Of a stretch of DNA of 18,202 nucleotides, positions 1 through 6,074 are shown in pieces. The DNA comes from DP-20 sp964539925. Its GTDB lineage: Bacteria > Desulfobacterota > Binatia > UBA9968. The stretch spans positions 1-18,202 of the forward strand of contig CAZILB010000073.1 of assembly GCA_964539925.1 (NCBI GenBank), given 5' to 3'. The translations under genes were made by a program, and so were the position numbers. The notes under the pieces are model-generated. The model was not told the origin of the DNA and made no database searches. It worked only from the letters and a program-made list of their open reading frames with translations. Position 1 is the first letter of the stretch; every line of letters starts with the position of its first letter.

Positions 1-66
1 TTCGATAAAAAATCGGAGGGGCGGGGCCTTTGCGCGCTTGGCGTTCTTAGCGCGAGGAAATTTCTT

Positions 67-87
67 AAAACCGTCGGAACGGGTTTT
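67..87 (-). terminator. possible weak terminator hairpin after the first UbiD gene
   Basis: An inverted repeat AAAACC (67-72) / GGTTTT (82-87) with a 9-base centre overlaps the first base of the minus-strand stop codon. Read on the minus strand it gives an A-tract, a short GC stem and a four-T tract, the outline of an intrinsic terminator, but the GC part of the stem is very short. The remaining 66 bases to the window edge show no gene; they contain one further short inverted repeat, CGCGCT/AGCGCG (33-38/49-54). Weak call. Confidence 0.3.
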
Positions 88-1529
88 CAATTCGTGGACT
101 TGCCGGTGATCGCGGGATCGTCTTTACCCGGCTCATAGGGGCGCGTATCGCGCCCGAGATCAATCCGATTCAGCACTTCGTCCGGCGCCTGGGCTTCCTT
201 GGGAAAGTCGTACGGCGGCAGCGGTTTGGTGGCGTCGAAGATCAGCTTGGTCTCCATCGGGCCTCGTTCCATGCGGTTGTAGCCATAGGCCGTCGGATTC
301 AAGTGCGAGCCGATGATATTCGGAATCACCACCAGATCGCGGTCGGCCTGAAAACGCATGGCCAGCGCCCACAGCACCTGAGTTTCATTGAAGACGTCGA
401 CGTCGTCGTCGACGACGATCACATGTTTGATGCTCGGATCGGTGACCAGCGCGGCGAGGGCGGCTTGCTTGGGATCGCCCTCCGCTCGTTTCTTGAGCGA
501 AATGTAGCAGTGGGCGCGGGCGGCGCCGGAGAGCGGCAGGTTGACGCCGGTGGTGCTCGGCACAGCTTCCTGAACCCGTTTGAAAAGGCTGCCGAGCCGG
601 GGCGCGGCGCCGATGATGTTGTGCTCGAAATGGGCGCTGTGGATGCTCTGATAGATGGGATTTTTGCGCATGGTGATGGCGGTGACTTCAATATAGGGCT
701 GCTCGCCTTCTTTGTAATAGTAATGCGGCCACTCGCCGAAAGGACCCTCGTACTGGCGCTTTTTCGGCGGCACGACGCCTTCGATGATGATCTCGGCGCG
801 GGCGGGCACCAACAAATTCACGGTTTCGGCTTTGACGACCTCCAGGGGCTCGCCGAGAAAGGCGCCGGCGATTTCGAGCTCGGAGCCGACGCCGGCTTGC
901 TTGCTGACGGCGGCCATGTTCAATGCGGGATGATGGCCGATGGCCAGCGCCACCTCCATCGCTTCGTTATGATCTTCATATTCCGTGCGCACGTAATTGG
1001 CGTGGTTGGCCGGATTGATCATCAACCCGAGTTGTCTCTTGCCCTGCTTTTGATGGCGGTAAATGCCGACGTTGACCGCGCCGGTGCCGCGTTCTTTGCA
1101 GATCAAAGCCGCTGCGTTGATGTAGGCGCCGGCATCGCCTTCGTTGTGCGTGAGGACGGGCAAGAGATCGAGATCGACGTCGTCGCCCTTGAGAATCACC
1201 TCTTTGCAAGGCGCCTCTTTGGCGGGGACCTCTTTGGGTGCCAGCGGCTGGCGCTCCCGCAAGGCCAGATCTTTGACCATCTGCGGCACCGATGAAGAGC
1301 CGAGGGAGAGGGCGAGGCGGTCGTAGGTGGCGCCGAGATTGATAACCAGCGGCATCTTCGATCCCTTGATGTTTTTGAAGAACACCAGCGGAAACCTGTT
1401 TTCTTTCTCAAACTTTTCGACGATACCGCTCGCTCCGTAACGGGGATCGACTTCCTTGTCGACGACGACCACATCCCTGGGACGCTTCTCCAACAGTTCG
1501 TCCAAATAGCTGCGCAGATCTTTGGCCAT
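87..1529 (-). CDS. UbiD family decarboxylase (prenylated-FMN dependent)
   Basis: This 480-residue protein belongs to the UbiD family, cytoplasmic enzymes that reversibly decarboxylate aromatic, heteroaromatic or alpha,beta-unsaturated acids with prenylated FMN made by UbiX. Visible active-site residues fit the family: N153 and R158 in VNVGIYR, H176 23 residues after N153, E217 before the IAG motif (N153, H176 and E217 would be the metal/cofactor ligands), and the E261-GPFG-E266 pair which with R158 forms the Glu-Arg-Glu catalytic set. VIVVDDDVDVF (370-380) and the C-terminal DATKPL segment are also typical. The length is normal. The start is supported by AGGAGG on the minus strand (1539-1544), 9 bases before the ATG. 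It is transcribed away from the flavin oxidoreductase and second UbiD gene across a 185-base divergent region. No UbiX gene is in view. Substrate unknown; family assignment very sure. Confidence 0.95.
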   Translation of the reverse strand: MAKDLRSYLDELLEKRPRDVVVVDKEVDPRYGASGIVEKFEKENRFPLVFFKNIKGSKMPLVINLGATYDRLALSLGSSSVPQMVKDLALRERQPLAPKEVPAKEAPCKEVILKGDDVDLDLLPVLTHNEGDAGAYINAAALICKERGTGAVNVGIYRHQKQGKRQLGLMINPANHANYVRTEYEDHNEAMEVALAIGHHPALNMAAVSKQAGVGSELEIAGAFLGEPLEVVKAETVNLLVPARAEIIIEGVVPPKKRQYEGPFGEWPHYYYKEGEQPYIEVTAITMRKNPIYQSIHSAHFEHNIIGAAPRLGSLFKRVQEAVPSTTGVNLPLSGAARAHCYISLKKRAEGDPKQAALAALVTDPSIKHVIVVDDDVDVFNETQVLWALAMRFQADRDLVVIPNIIGSHLNPTAYGYNRMERGPMETKLIFDATKPLPPYDFPKEAQAPDEVLNRIDLGRDTRPYEPGKDDPAITGKSTN

Positions 1530-1574
1530 TTTGGTTTTCCTCCTGTGCGTTTGCTTTAGCGTTGCGCGAGGCCT

Positions 1575-1584
1575 GGCAATTGCC
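1575..1584. promoter_or_regulatory. perfect 10-bp palindrome in the divergent intergenic region
   Basis: GGCAATTGCC is a perfect palindrome between two divergent genes (UbiD on minus, flavin oxidoreductase on plus), about 45 bases upstream of the UbiD start codon. A site here could serve a dimeric regulator, but no regulator gene is in the window and a 10-bp palindrome can occur by chance. Recorded as a candidate operator only. Confidence 0.2.
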
Positions 1585-1667
1585 GGCGGCAGTCTTCCCT
1601 AGCTAATCTCAGTCGCAGTGATCTGACAATCATAGGACTGAGTCCGCGTCGTTCCAGCATGAATTGC

Positions 1668-1696
1668 TTGACAGCTTCGGAGCCTTCTTCTAACAC
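1668..1696 (+). promoter_or_regulatory. candidate sigma70-type promoter for the flavin oxidoreductase
   Basis: A perfect -35 box TTGACA (1668-1673) is followed after exactly 17 bases by TAACAC (1691-1696), which matches the -10 consensus at three of six positions. Transcription would begin near 1702-1704. That is downstream of the alternative TTG start at 1700 and only about 12 bases before the ATG at 1715, so if real it favours the ATG. The very short leader and poor -10 box keep confidence moderate. Confidence 0.4.
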
Positions 1697-1714
1697 TGGT
1701 TGCAGGACAAGTCT

Positions 1715-2698
1715 ATGCGCCAGTTGCCGGTAAGATGGGGCATCAGTCTGCCCAATCGCGGAGCGCTGTTCGGCCTCACCGATGTCGACGAGCTGATCGA
1801 AACCGCCGCGGTTGCCGAGCGCTCAGGCGTATTCGAATCGGTCTGGTTCGGCGACAGCTTGATCCACAAGCCGCGGCTGGAGGCGATCACTATGCTCGCG
1901 GCCGTGGCGACCCATACCAAGAGAGTGCGATTGGGCACCATCTGCATGGCCTCCTTTCCCGTGCGCCATCCGGTTCTGCTCGCGATTCAGTGGGCGTCCC
2001 TCGATCAAATTTCCAAAGGAAGAACCTTGCTCGGCGTCTGCATCGGCGGCGGCCACGAGGGCGAGCTGAGCGCCTTTGGCGTAAAGCGCGAGGAGCGCGT
2101 CGGGCGGATGAAAGAGGGAATCGAACTGTTGCGCGAAATTTGGCGCGACGATGAAGTGGTCCACCGAGGCAGATACTACACGCTGGAGCGCTACAACATC
2201 GTCCCCAAACCGGTGCAGAAGACGCCGCCGATCTGGATCGCCGTCAGTCCGGAGCGCGAGCGGGTCGGCGACAAGGTCGTCGATCAAGCGATGCGGCGGG
2301 TGGCCGCCCTGGCGGACGGCTATATCACGATGGGGGTGACCGCCGAAGAGCTTGGCAAGAGGCTAAAGGTCGTCGAGCAAACCGCTGCCGAGATCGGCAA
2401 GGACTTATCCGACTTCGAAGTGGCGATTCACGGCATGGTGAACATTAACGACGACAAACAAGCGGCCTACACCGAGGCGAAGGAATATTTCAATCATTAT
2501 TACGGTCCGACTTATCCGCCGGAAAGTTTGATCCGAGTCTGGCTTGCCCACGGACCGCCGCGCGATTGCGCGCGGCTGGTTCAGGAGTGGATCGATATGG
2601 GCATCACCACGCCGGTGCTGCGATTTACCGCCCGGGATCAACTCGAGCAGGTCAGAAGATTTATCGACGAAGTGCTGCCGCGGATCAGGTTGAAGTGA
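1715..2698 (+). CDS. LLM class flavin-dependent oxidoreductase (luciferase-like monooxygenase)
   Basis: This 327-residue protein has the bacterial luciferase-like TIM-barrel signature: an N-terminal strand RWGISLPN, a DEL...AERSGVFESVWFGDSL segment, the RVRLGT strand, GGGHEGE (111-117) followed by FGVKREERVGRMKEGIELL, and PPIWIAVS (from 171). Such enzymes use reduced FMN or coenzyme F420 for monooxygenation or hydride transfer; the cofactor cannot be told from the sequence. Length is usual for single-chain members. The ATG at 1715 was chosen because AGGA (1704-1707) lies 7 bases upstream; a TTG five codons earlier (1700) has no ribosome-binding site. It sits between two UbiD-family genes, suggesting shared metabolism of an aromatic or unsaturated substrate (inference). 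The next gene starts 172 bases downstream, past a hairpin-forming repeat. Confidence 0.9.
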   Translation: MRQLPVRWGISLPNRGALFGLTDVDELIETAAVAERSGVFESVWFGDSLIHKPRLEAITMLAAVATHTKRVRLGTICMASFPVRHPVLLAIQWASLDQISKGRTLLGVCIGGGHEGELSAFGVKREERVGRMKEGIELLREIWRDDEVVHRGRYYTLERYNIVPKPVQKTPPIWIAVSPERERVGDKVVDQAMRRVAALADGYITMGVTAEELGKRLKVVEQTAAEIGKDLSDFEVAIHGMVNINDDKQAAYTEAKEYFNHYYGPTYPPESLIRVWLAHGPPRDCARLVQEWIDMGITTPVLRFTARDQLEQVRRFIDEVLPRIRLK

Positions 2699-2768
2699 CG
2701 GCTGCATCGCTGATAGAAAGATTCACGTTGAGCATGTGCAGCCATGGGCATGGAAGCGGCGGCGATTC

Positions 2769-2834
2769 GAGATTCTTCGCTTCGCTCGGAATGACACCGC
2801 GCCAACGGTCATCCTGAACGGAGTGCAAGACCTC
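2769..2834. repeat. imperfect inverted repeat with GTCAT(T/C)C arms
   Basis: Two 27-base arms (2769-2795 and 2808-2834) face each other across a 12-base loop. Aligned in the same orientation they agree at 18 of 27 positions, and every difference but one is a transition, some of which still allow G-U pairs in RNA. The left arm on the minus strand reads GTCATTCCGAGCGAAGCG; the right arm on the plus strand begins GTCATCCTGAACGGAG. It has the look of a dispersed intergenic repeat rather than a gene-specific site. It fills most of the 172-base gap between the flavin oxidoreductase and the second UbiD gene; no T-tract follows, so it is not called a terminator. Confidence 0.5.
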
Positions 2835-2870
2835 GTTCCAAAGAGCATCGATGAAACAGGATGAAACTCT

Positions 2871-4217
2871 ATGTTTGAAGACCTGAGAGGCTTCTTAAGC
2901 CACCTCGAAAGTCAGAAGCAGTTATTGCGCGTCAAAGACGAAGTCGACGTCAAGTACGAGATCGCCGCGGGCATGCGCAAGACGTCGGACATCGAAGGGC
3001 CGGCGTTGCTGTTTGAAAACGTCAAAGGCTATCCCGGCTGGCGCGTCCTGGGCGGGCTGTTCGCGACGCGGAAACTTGTGGCGCTCGGCCTTGGCGTGCC
3101 CCAAGAGCAGATGCTCGAGCGCTACATGACTCTTGAAGACAAGCACATTTCGCCCGAGATGGTTTCGACGGCGCCGTGCAAGGAAATCAAGTGGACCGGC
3201 GATCAAGTCGATCTAGCGAGACTGCCGATCGTAACTCATGCGAGCAAAGACTGCGGCGCCTACGTGACCATTGGCGTGCAGGTCGGCAAAAGCCCAGACA
3301 GCGGCATTCGCAATCTGTCCATCCATCGCATGCTGGTTTTGGGAAAAGACCGTCTTTCGCTCTGGGCGCCGGCCGATCACCACTTGGGCCGCATGATCTT
3401 GATGGCCGAGGAAAAGAAAAAAGGATTGGAAGTGGCGACCGCCGTCGGCGTGGACCCTGCGATCGTGGTCGGCTCGCAGGCGAGGGTGCCGTTCGGCATC
3501 GACGAATTTTACATCGCCGGAGCGCTGCGCGGCGCGCCGGTCAAACTCACGAAGTGCGAGACCATCGATGTCGAAGTGCCGGCCTTTGCCGAGGTGGTCA
3601 TCGAAGGTGTGACGATTCCCGGCGAGCGGGTCGCCGACGGACCCTACGGCGAATATCCCGGCTGCTACAGCGAAGCCAAGCAAGCGCCGGTGCTCCAGGT
3701 CACCGCGATCACGATGCGCAACAACCCCATCTGGCAAACCGCGCTCACCGGCATGCCCGTGACCGAGAATCATACTCTGATCGAATACGGCAACGCTGCG
3801 GTGGTTTACCGCGAAGTGAAAAAAATCGTGCCGGAAGTGCGCGGCGTCAATATGACGCCCGGCGGCACGTTCCGGCATCACGTTGTGGTGTCGATCAAAA
3901 AGCGGGCCGAAAACGAGGGGCGCAACGTTATTCTGGCGCTGCTTTCGCTGGGTATAGGCCTTAAACAGGTGATTGTGGTGGACGAAGACATCGATCCCTT
4001 CGATCCCATGCAGGTGGACTGGGCGATGGCGACGCGCTTTCAAGCGGACAGGGACGCGATTATCATTCCGAATATCGCCTGCTCGACCCTCGATCCTTCC
4101 TGCGCCGAGGCGCGCGTCACCGCGGGTCTGGGCATCGACGCCACGGCGCCGATGAAAGAGCGCTGGCGGTTCGAGAAAGTTGAAATACCCGGGGTGGATA
4201 AGGTGAGATACATTTGA
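2871..4217 (+). CDS. UbiD family decarboxylase (second, divergent paralogue)
   Basis: This 448-residue UbiD-family protein would be prenylated-FMN dependent. N148 and R153 lie in NLSIHR, H171 is 23 residues after N148, and E212 is 64 residues after N148, exactly the spacings seen in the other UbiD protein of this window. The catalytic acid pair is D256-GPYG-E261: the first Glu of the Glu-Arg-Glu set is replaced by Asp, whereas the upstream paralogue keeps Glu in both places. VIVVDEDIDPFD (367-378) and GIDATAP near the C-terminus are typical. The start has AGGA (2858-2861) 9 bases upstream. It is oriented with the molybdenum hydroxylase genes that follow after 87 bases. The two paralogues are clearly divergent, so different substrates are likely (inference). 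Could act in either carboxylation direction. Confidence 0.93.
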   Translation: MFEDLRGFLSHLESQKQLLRVKDEVDVKYEIAAGMRKTSDIEGPALLFENVKGYPGWRVLGGLFATRKLVALGLGVPQEQMLERYMTLEDKHISPEMVSTAPCKEIKWTGDQVDLARLPIVTHASKDCGAYVTIGVQVGKSPDSGIRNLSIHRMLVLGKDRLSLWAPADHHLGRMILMAEEKKKGLEVATAVGVDPAIVVGSQARVPFGIDEFYIAGALRGAPVKLTKCETIDVEVPAFAEVVIEGVTIPGERVADGPYGEYPGCYSEAKQAPVLQVTAITMRNNPIWQTALTGMPVTENHTLIEYGNAAVVYREVKKIVPEVRGVNMTPGGTFRHHVVVSIKKRAENEGRNVILALLSLGIGLKQVIVVDEDIDPFDPMQVDWAMATRFQADRDAIIIPNIACSTLDPSCAEARVTAGLGIDATAPMKERWRFEKVEIPGVDKVRYI

Positions 4218-4218
4218 A

Positions 4219-4290
4219 GTTCAGGGTTCAAAGTTCAACGTTCAATGTCTGATCCGAGCTGCGTTGAACGTTGAACCCTGAACCTTGAAC
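4219..4290. repeat. GTTCAA-type inverted repeat (long hairpin)
   Basis: GTTCAACGTTCAA (4233-4245) and its exact reverse complement (4264-4276) form 13-bp arms with an 18-base loop. The stem continues with TTCAGG (4220-4225) against CCTGAA (4277-4282) across a 7-base bulge. The whole segment consists largely of GTTCAA or TTGAAC units. It fills the gap between the second UbiD stop and the FAD-subunit start, ending 15 bases before that ATG. A related array occurs inside the molybdopterin-subunit gene at 7389-7424. A strong mRNA hairpin here could affect expression of the downstream genes (inference). Confidence 0.65.
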
Positions 4291-4304
4291 GCGAGCGAAG
4301 TGAG

Positions 4305-5325
4305 ATGCGAAACTTCGACTACCTCGAACCGGCGACTGTCGCTGAAGCCTGCGCGCTGCTCAAGCAACACGGCGGCGAAGCCAAGGTCTTCGCCGGGGGT
4401 ACCCATGTGACGATCCTCATGAAGCAGGGGCTTTATCAGCCCAAGGCTCTCGTCAACATAAAAAAGATACCCGAGCTCCGAGGAATCAAGTTCGATGCCG
4501 CGGCAGGCCTTGTCATCGGCGCGCTGGCGACCCATCGAGAGATCGAGACCTCGCCCGTGATTAAAGAGAAATTTCCCGTACTCTGCGAAGCCGAAAGGGA
4601 AGTCGCCAACATCCGGGTGCGCCACATGGGCACCGTCGGCGGCAACCTGGCGTCAGGCGAGCCGCTGACCGACCTGTCGCAGATTTTTATAGCCCTCGGC
4701 GCCGAGTTGAAAATCTCCGGGCCGAGCGGCGAGCGCAGTTTGCCCGTCGAACAGTTGTTCGTCGATTTTTATACGACCAGCCTGGCCGAGGATGAAATCA
4801 TCACCCAAGTCGTTATCCCGCCGTCGCCGCCGAACTCGGGCATCGAATATATCCGTTTTTCCAGCAGTTCCGCGGTTGACAAGCCGTCGGCGGGCGTGGC
4901 CGTACGGCTGGCCTTGAAGCAGGAAGCCGTCCAAGCCGCGCGTATCGTGCTTGGCTGCGTCGGCCCGACGCCGGTGCGCGCGCGGAAAGCCGAAGATCTG
5001 GTGTTCGGCAAGAAACTTACTGCGGAGCTGGTCGCGGAAGCAGGGGCAACGGCTTCACAAGAGTGCAGTCCGACCAGCGATCTGCGCGGGTCCGAAAGGT
5101 ACAAGCGGGCGATCGTCGGTACGCTGGTAAAGCGCGCGTTGACCGCGGCNNNNNNNNNNNNNNNNNNNNNNNNNNNNNNNNNNNNNNNNNNNNNNNNNNN
5201 NNNNNNNNNNNNNNNNNNNNNNNNNNNNNNNNNNNNNNNNNNNNNNNNNGTACAAGCGGGCGATCGTCGGTACGCTGGTAAAGCGCGCGTTGACCGCGGC
5301 ATATGAGAAAGCAAGGTGTCAATGA
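4305..5325 (+). CDS. xanthine dehydrogenase family FAD-binding subunit (gene interrupted by an assembly gap)
   Basis: This is the medium, FAD-binding subunit of a molybdenum hydroxylase, carrying electrons from the [2Fe-2S] subunit to an acceptor. FAD-contact motifs AGGTH (30-34) and TVGGNLASGEP (110-120) are present, and the C-terminal RYKRAIVGTLVKRAL segment is typical. A run of 100 N (5150-5249) interrupts the gene; the 51 bases before it (5099-5149) are repeated after it (5250-5300). Collapsing the duplicate gives a 289-residue protein ending AAYEKARCQ at the TGA 5323-5325, a normal length. Reading straight through the N run gives a false frame. It lacks the extra iron-sulfur loop that distinguishes the 4-hydroxybenzoyl-CoA reductase FAD subunit. 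The ribosome-binding site is poor. Confidence 0.88.
5099..5300. other. assembly gap of 100 N with a 51-bp duplicated flank
   Basis: Bases 5150-5249 are exactly 100 N. Sequence 5099-5149 is repeated identically at 5250-5300. This is what results when a scaffolder joins two contigs that in fact overlap by 51 bp. The proof is functional: removing the N run and one copy restores the FAD-subunit reading frame to a normal stop codon, whereas the frames on the two sides differ if the gap is read as 100 bases. Confidence 0.9.
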
Positions 5326-5340
5326 TCGCGAGAGCCGGGA

Positions 5341-5406
5341 AGTTTCCCTTGAAACTGAGCTTTTGGTTATTGGTCCGAAAAGTTCCTTTCCCCTTGAAGG
5401 GGAAAG
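5341..5406. repeat. two short hairpins between the FAD and [2Fe-2S] genes
   Basis: AGTTTC/GAAACT (5341-5346/5351-5356) has 6-bp arms with a 4-base loop. CTTTCCCCTT/AAGGGGAAAG (5386-5395/5397-5406) has 10-bp perfect arms around a single central base. Neither is followed by a T-tract, so they are not typical intrinsic terminators. They lie in a 149-base spacer, unusually long between two subunits of one enzyme. Confidence 0.5.
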
Positions 5407-5430
5407 CATCGGGTTCGCGCAGGAGCATAA

Positions 5431-5478
5431 ATGCATCGCCGTTCCTCGGGGATCTTTAGTAGCGCAATGGGAAAATGA
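5431..5478 (+). CDS. candidate 15-codon leader ORF coupled to the [2Fe-2S] subunit gene
   Basis: An ATG at 5431 follows AGGAG (5421-5425) at a spacing of 5 bases and opens a 15-codon frame, MHRRSSGIFSSAMGK. Its TGA (5476-5478) overlaps the ATG (5475-5477) of the [2Fe-2S] subunit in the arrangement ATGA. The [2Fe-2S] gene has no good ribosome-binding site of its own at proper spacing, so translation of the short frame could deliver ribosomes to it. The peptide shows no recognisable domain or amino-acid run suggesting attenuation. It could be chance; there is no conservation evidence available here. Confidence 0.35.
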   Translation: MHRRSSGIFSSAMGK

Positions 5479-5942
5479 ATCGTAAAACCATTTCACTTAG
5501 CGTGAACGGCATGGAGCGCCGTCTTGAAGTCGAGGCGCGCACGACGCTGCTCGACGTGGTCCGCGACCAGCTCGGTCTCACCGGCGCCAAGCTGGGCTGC
5601 GATATCCAGGTCTGCGGCGCATGCACGCTGTTGGTCGGCGGCAAACCGGTGAGCGCTTGTTCGATGCTGGCGGTCGACGCGGACGGCTGTGAAATCGCGA
5701 CGATCGAAGGTTTGGGCCGCAAGGACTCGTGGCACCCGCTCCAGCAAGCGTTTATGGAGTTTGGCGCTTTGCAGTGCGGCTATTGCACCTCCGGTTTTAT
5801 TCTCACGGCCAAAGCGCTGCTCGACGAGTGTCCGGAGCCTTCGGTGGAACAGATTCGCGATTATTTGGCCGGAAATTTTTGCCGCTGCGGTTGTTATCAA
5901 GAGATTTTGCAGGCGGTGGTAAACGCGGCGAAGGCGAAGTGA
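5475..5942 (+). CDS. xanthine dehydrogenase family [2Fe-2S] subunit
   Basis: This 155-residue protein is the small iron-sulfur subunit of a molybdenum hydroxylase, passing electrons from the molybdenum site to FAD in the cytoplasm. The plant-ferredoxin-type N-terminal cluster has C42, C47, C50 and C62 (GCDIQVCGACT). The C-terminal helical domain has C101 and C104 in LQCGYCTSGF and C136 and C138 in NFCRCGCYQEI, the complete set for the second cluster. Length is normal. The start sits in an ATGA overlap with a 15-codon frame that carries the better ribosome-binding site. The FAD subunit lies upstream and the molybdopterin subunit downstream, each separated by spacers with inverted repeats rather than the usual tight coupling. 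Confidence 0.95.
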   Translation: MNRKTISLSVNGMERRLEVEARTTLLDVVRDQLGLTGAKLGCDIQVCGACTLLVGGKPVSACSMLAVDADGCEIATIEGLGRKDSWHPLQQAFMEFGALQCGYCTSGFILTAKALLDECPEPSVEQIRDYLAGNFCRCGCYQEILQAVVNAAKAK

Positions 5943-5958
5943 GCTAAATCAACTCTGG

Positions 5959-6051
5959 CATCTTGGCGCCCCCGCCTTCCTTCGAAGTCGCTCGGGACGG
6001 GGTTTTCTCCCCGGCGCGCAGGGGAGGATAGAGGAGGGGGACGCCAAGATG
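5959..6051. repeat. 93-bp element with 10-bp terminal inverted repeats
   Basis: CATCTTGGCG (5959-5968) and its exact complement CGCCAAGATG (6042-6051) bound a segment whose next bases also pair (CCCCC 5969-5973 with GGGGG 6036-6040, one bulged A). Inside lies a further hairpin, GGGG...CCCC, around 5999-6012. The interior is rich in C on the left and G on the right, as expected for a folded small repeat or a MITE-like element. It occupies most of the 132-base gap between the [2Fe-2S] and molybdopterin genes and ends 23 bases before the latter's ATG. There is no coding capacity and no visible target-site duplication. Confidence 0.55.
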
Positions 6052-6074
6052 CGAATGACATATTGGGATCATCC

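Noticed and set aside
303..1295. 330-codon open frame on the plus strand opposite the first UbiD gene
   Set aside because: It lies wholly antisense to a gene with full UbiD active-site signatures and a good ribosome-binding site. Its composition (rich in His, Gly, Asp and Ala) is that of a GC-rich antisense shadow.
3213..4043. 276-codon open frame on the minus strand opposite the second UbiD gene
   Set aside because: Antisense shadow with His/Arg/Asp-rich translation and no recognisable motif; the plus-strand gene explains the region.
5121..5175. Tandem duplication around the N runs as a biological repeat (here and at 15121-15330)
   Set aside because: Identical 51- and 55-bp copies abutting exactly 100 N, with intact frames only after collapsing, point to unmerged contig overlaps.
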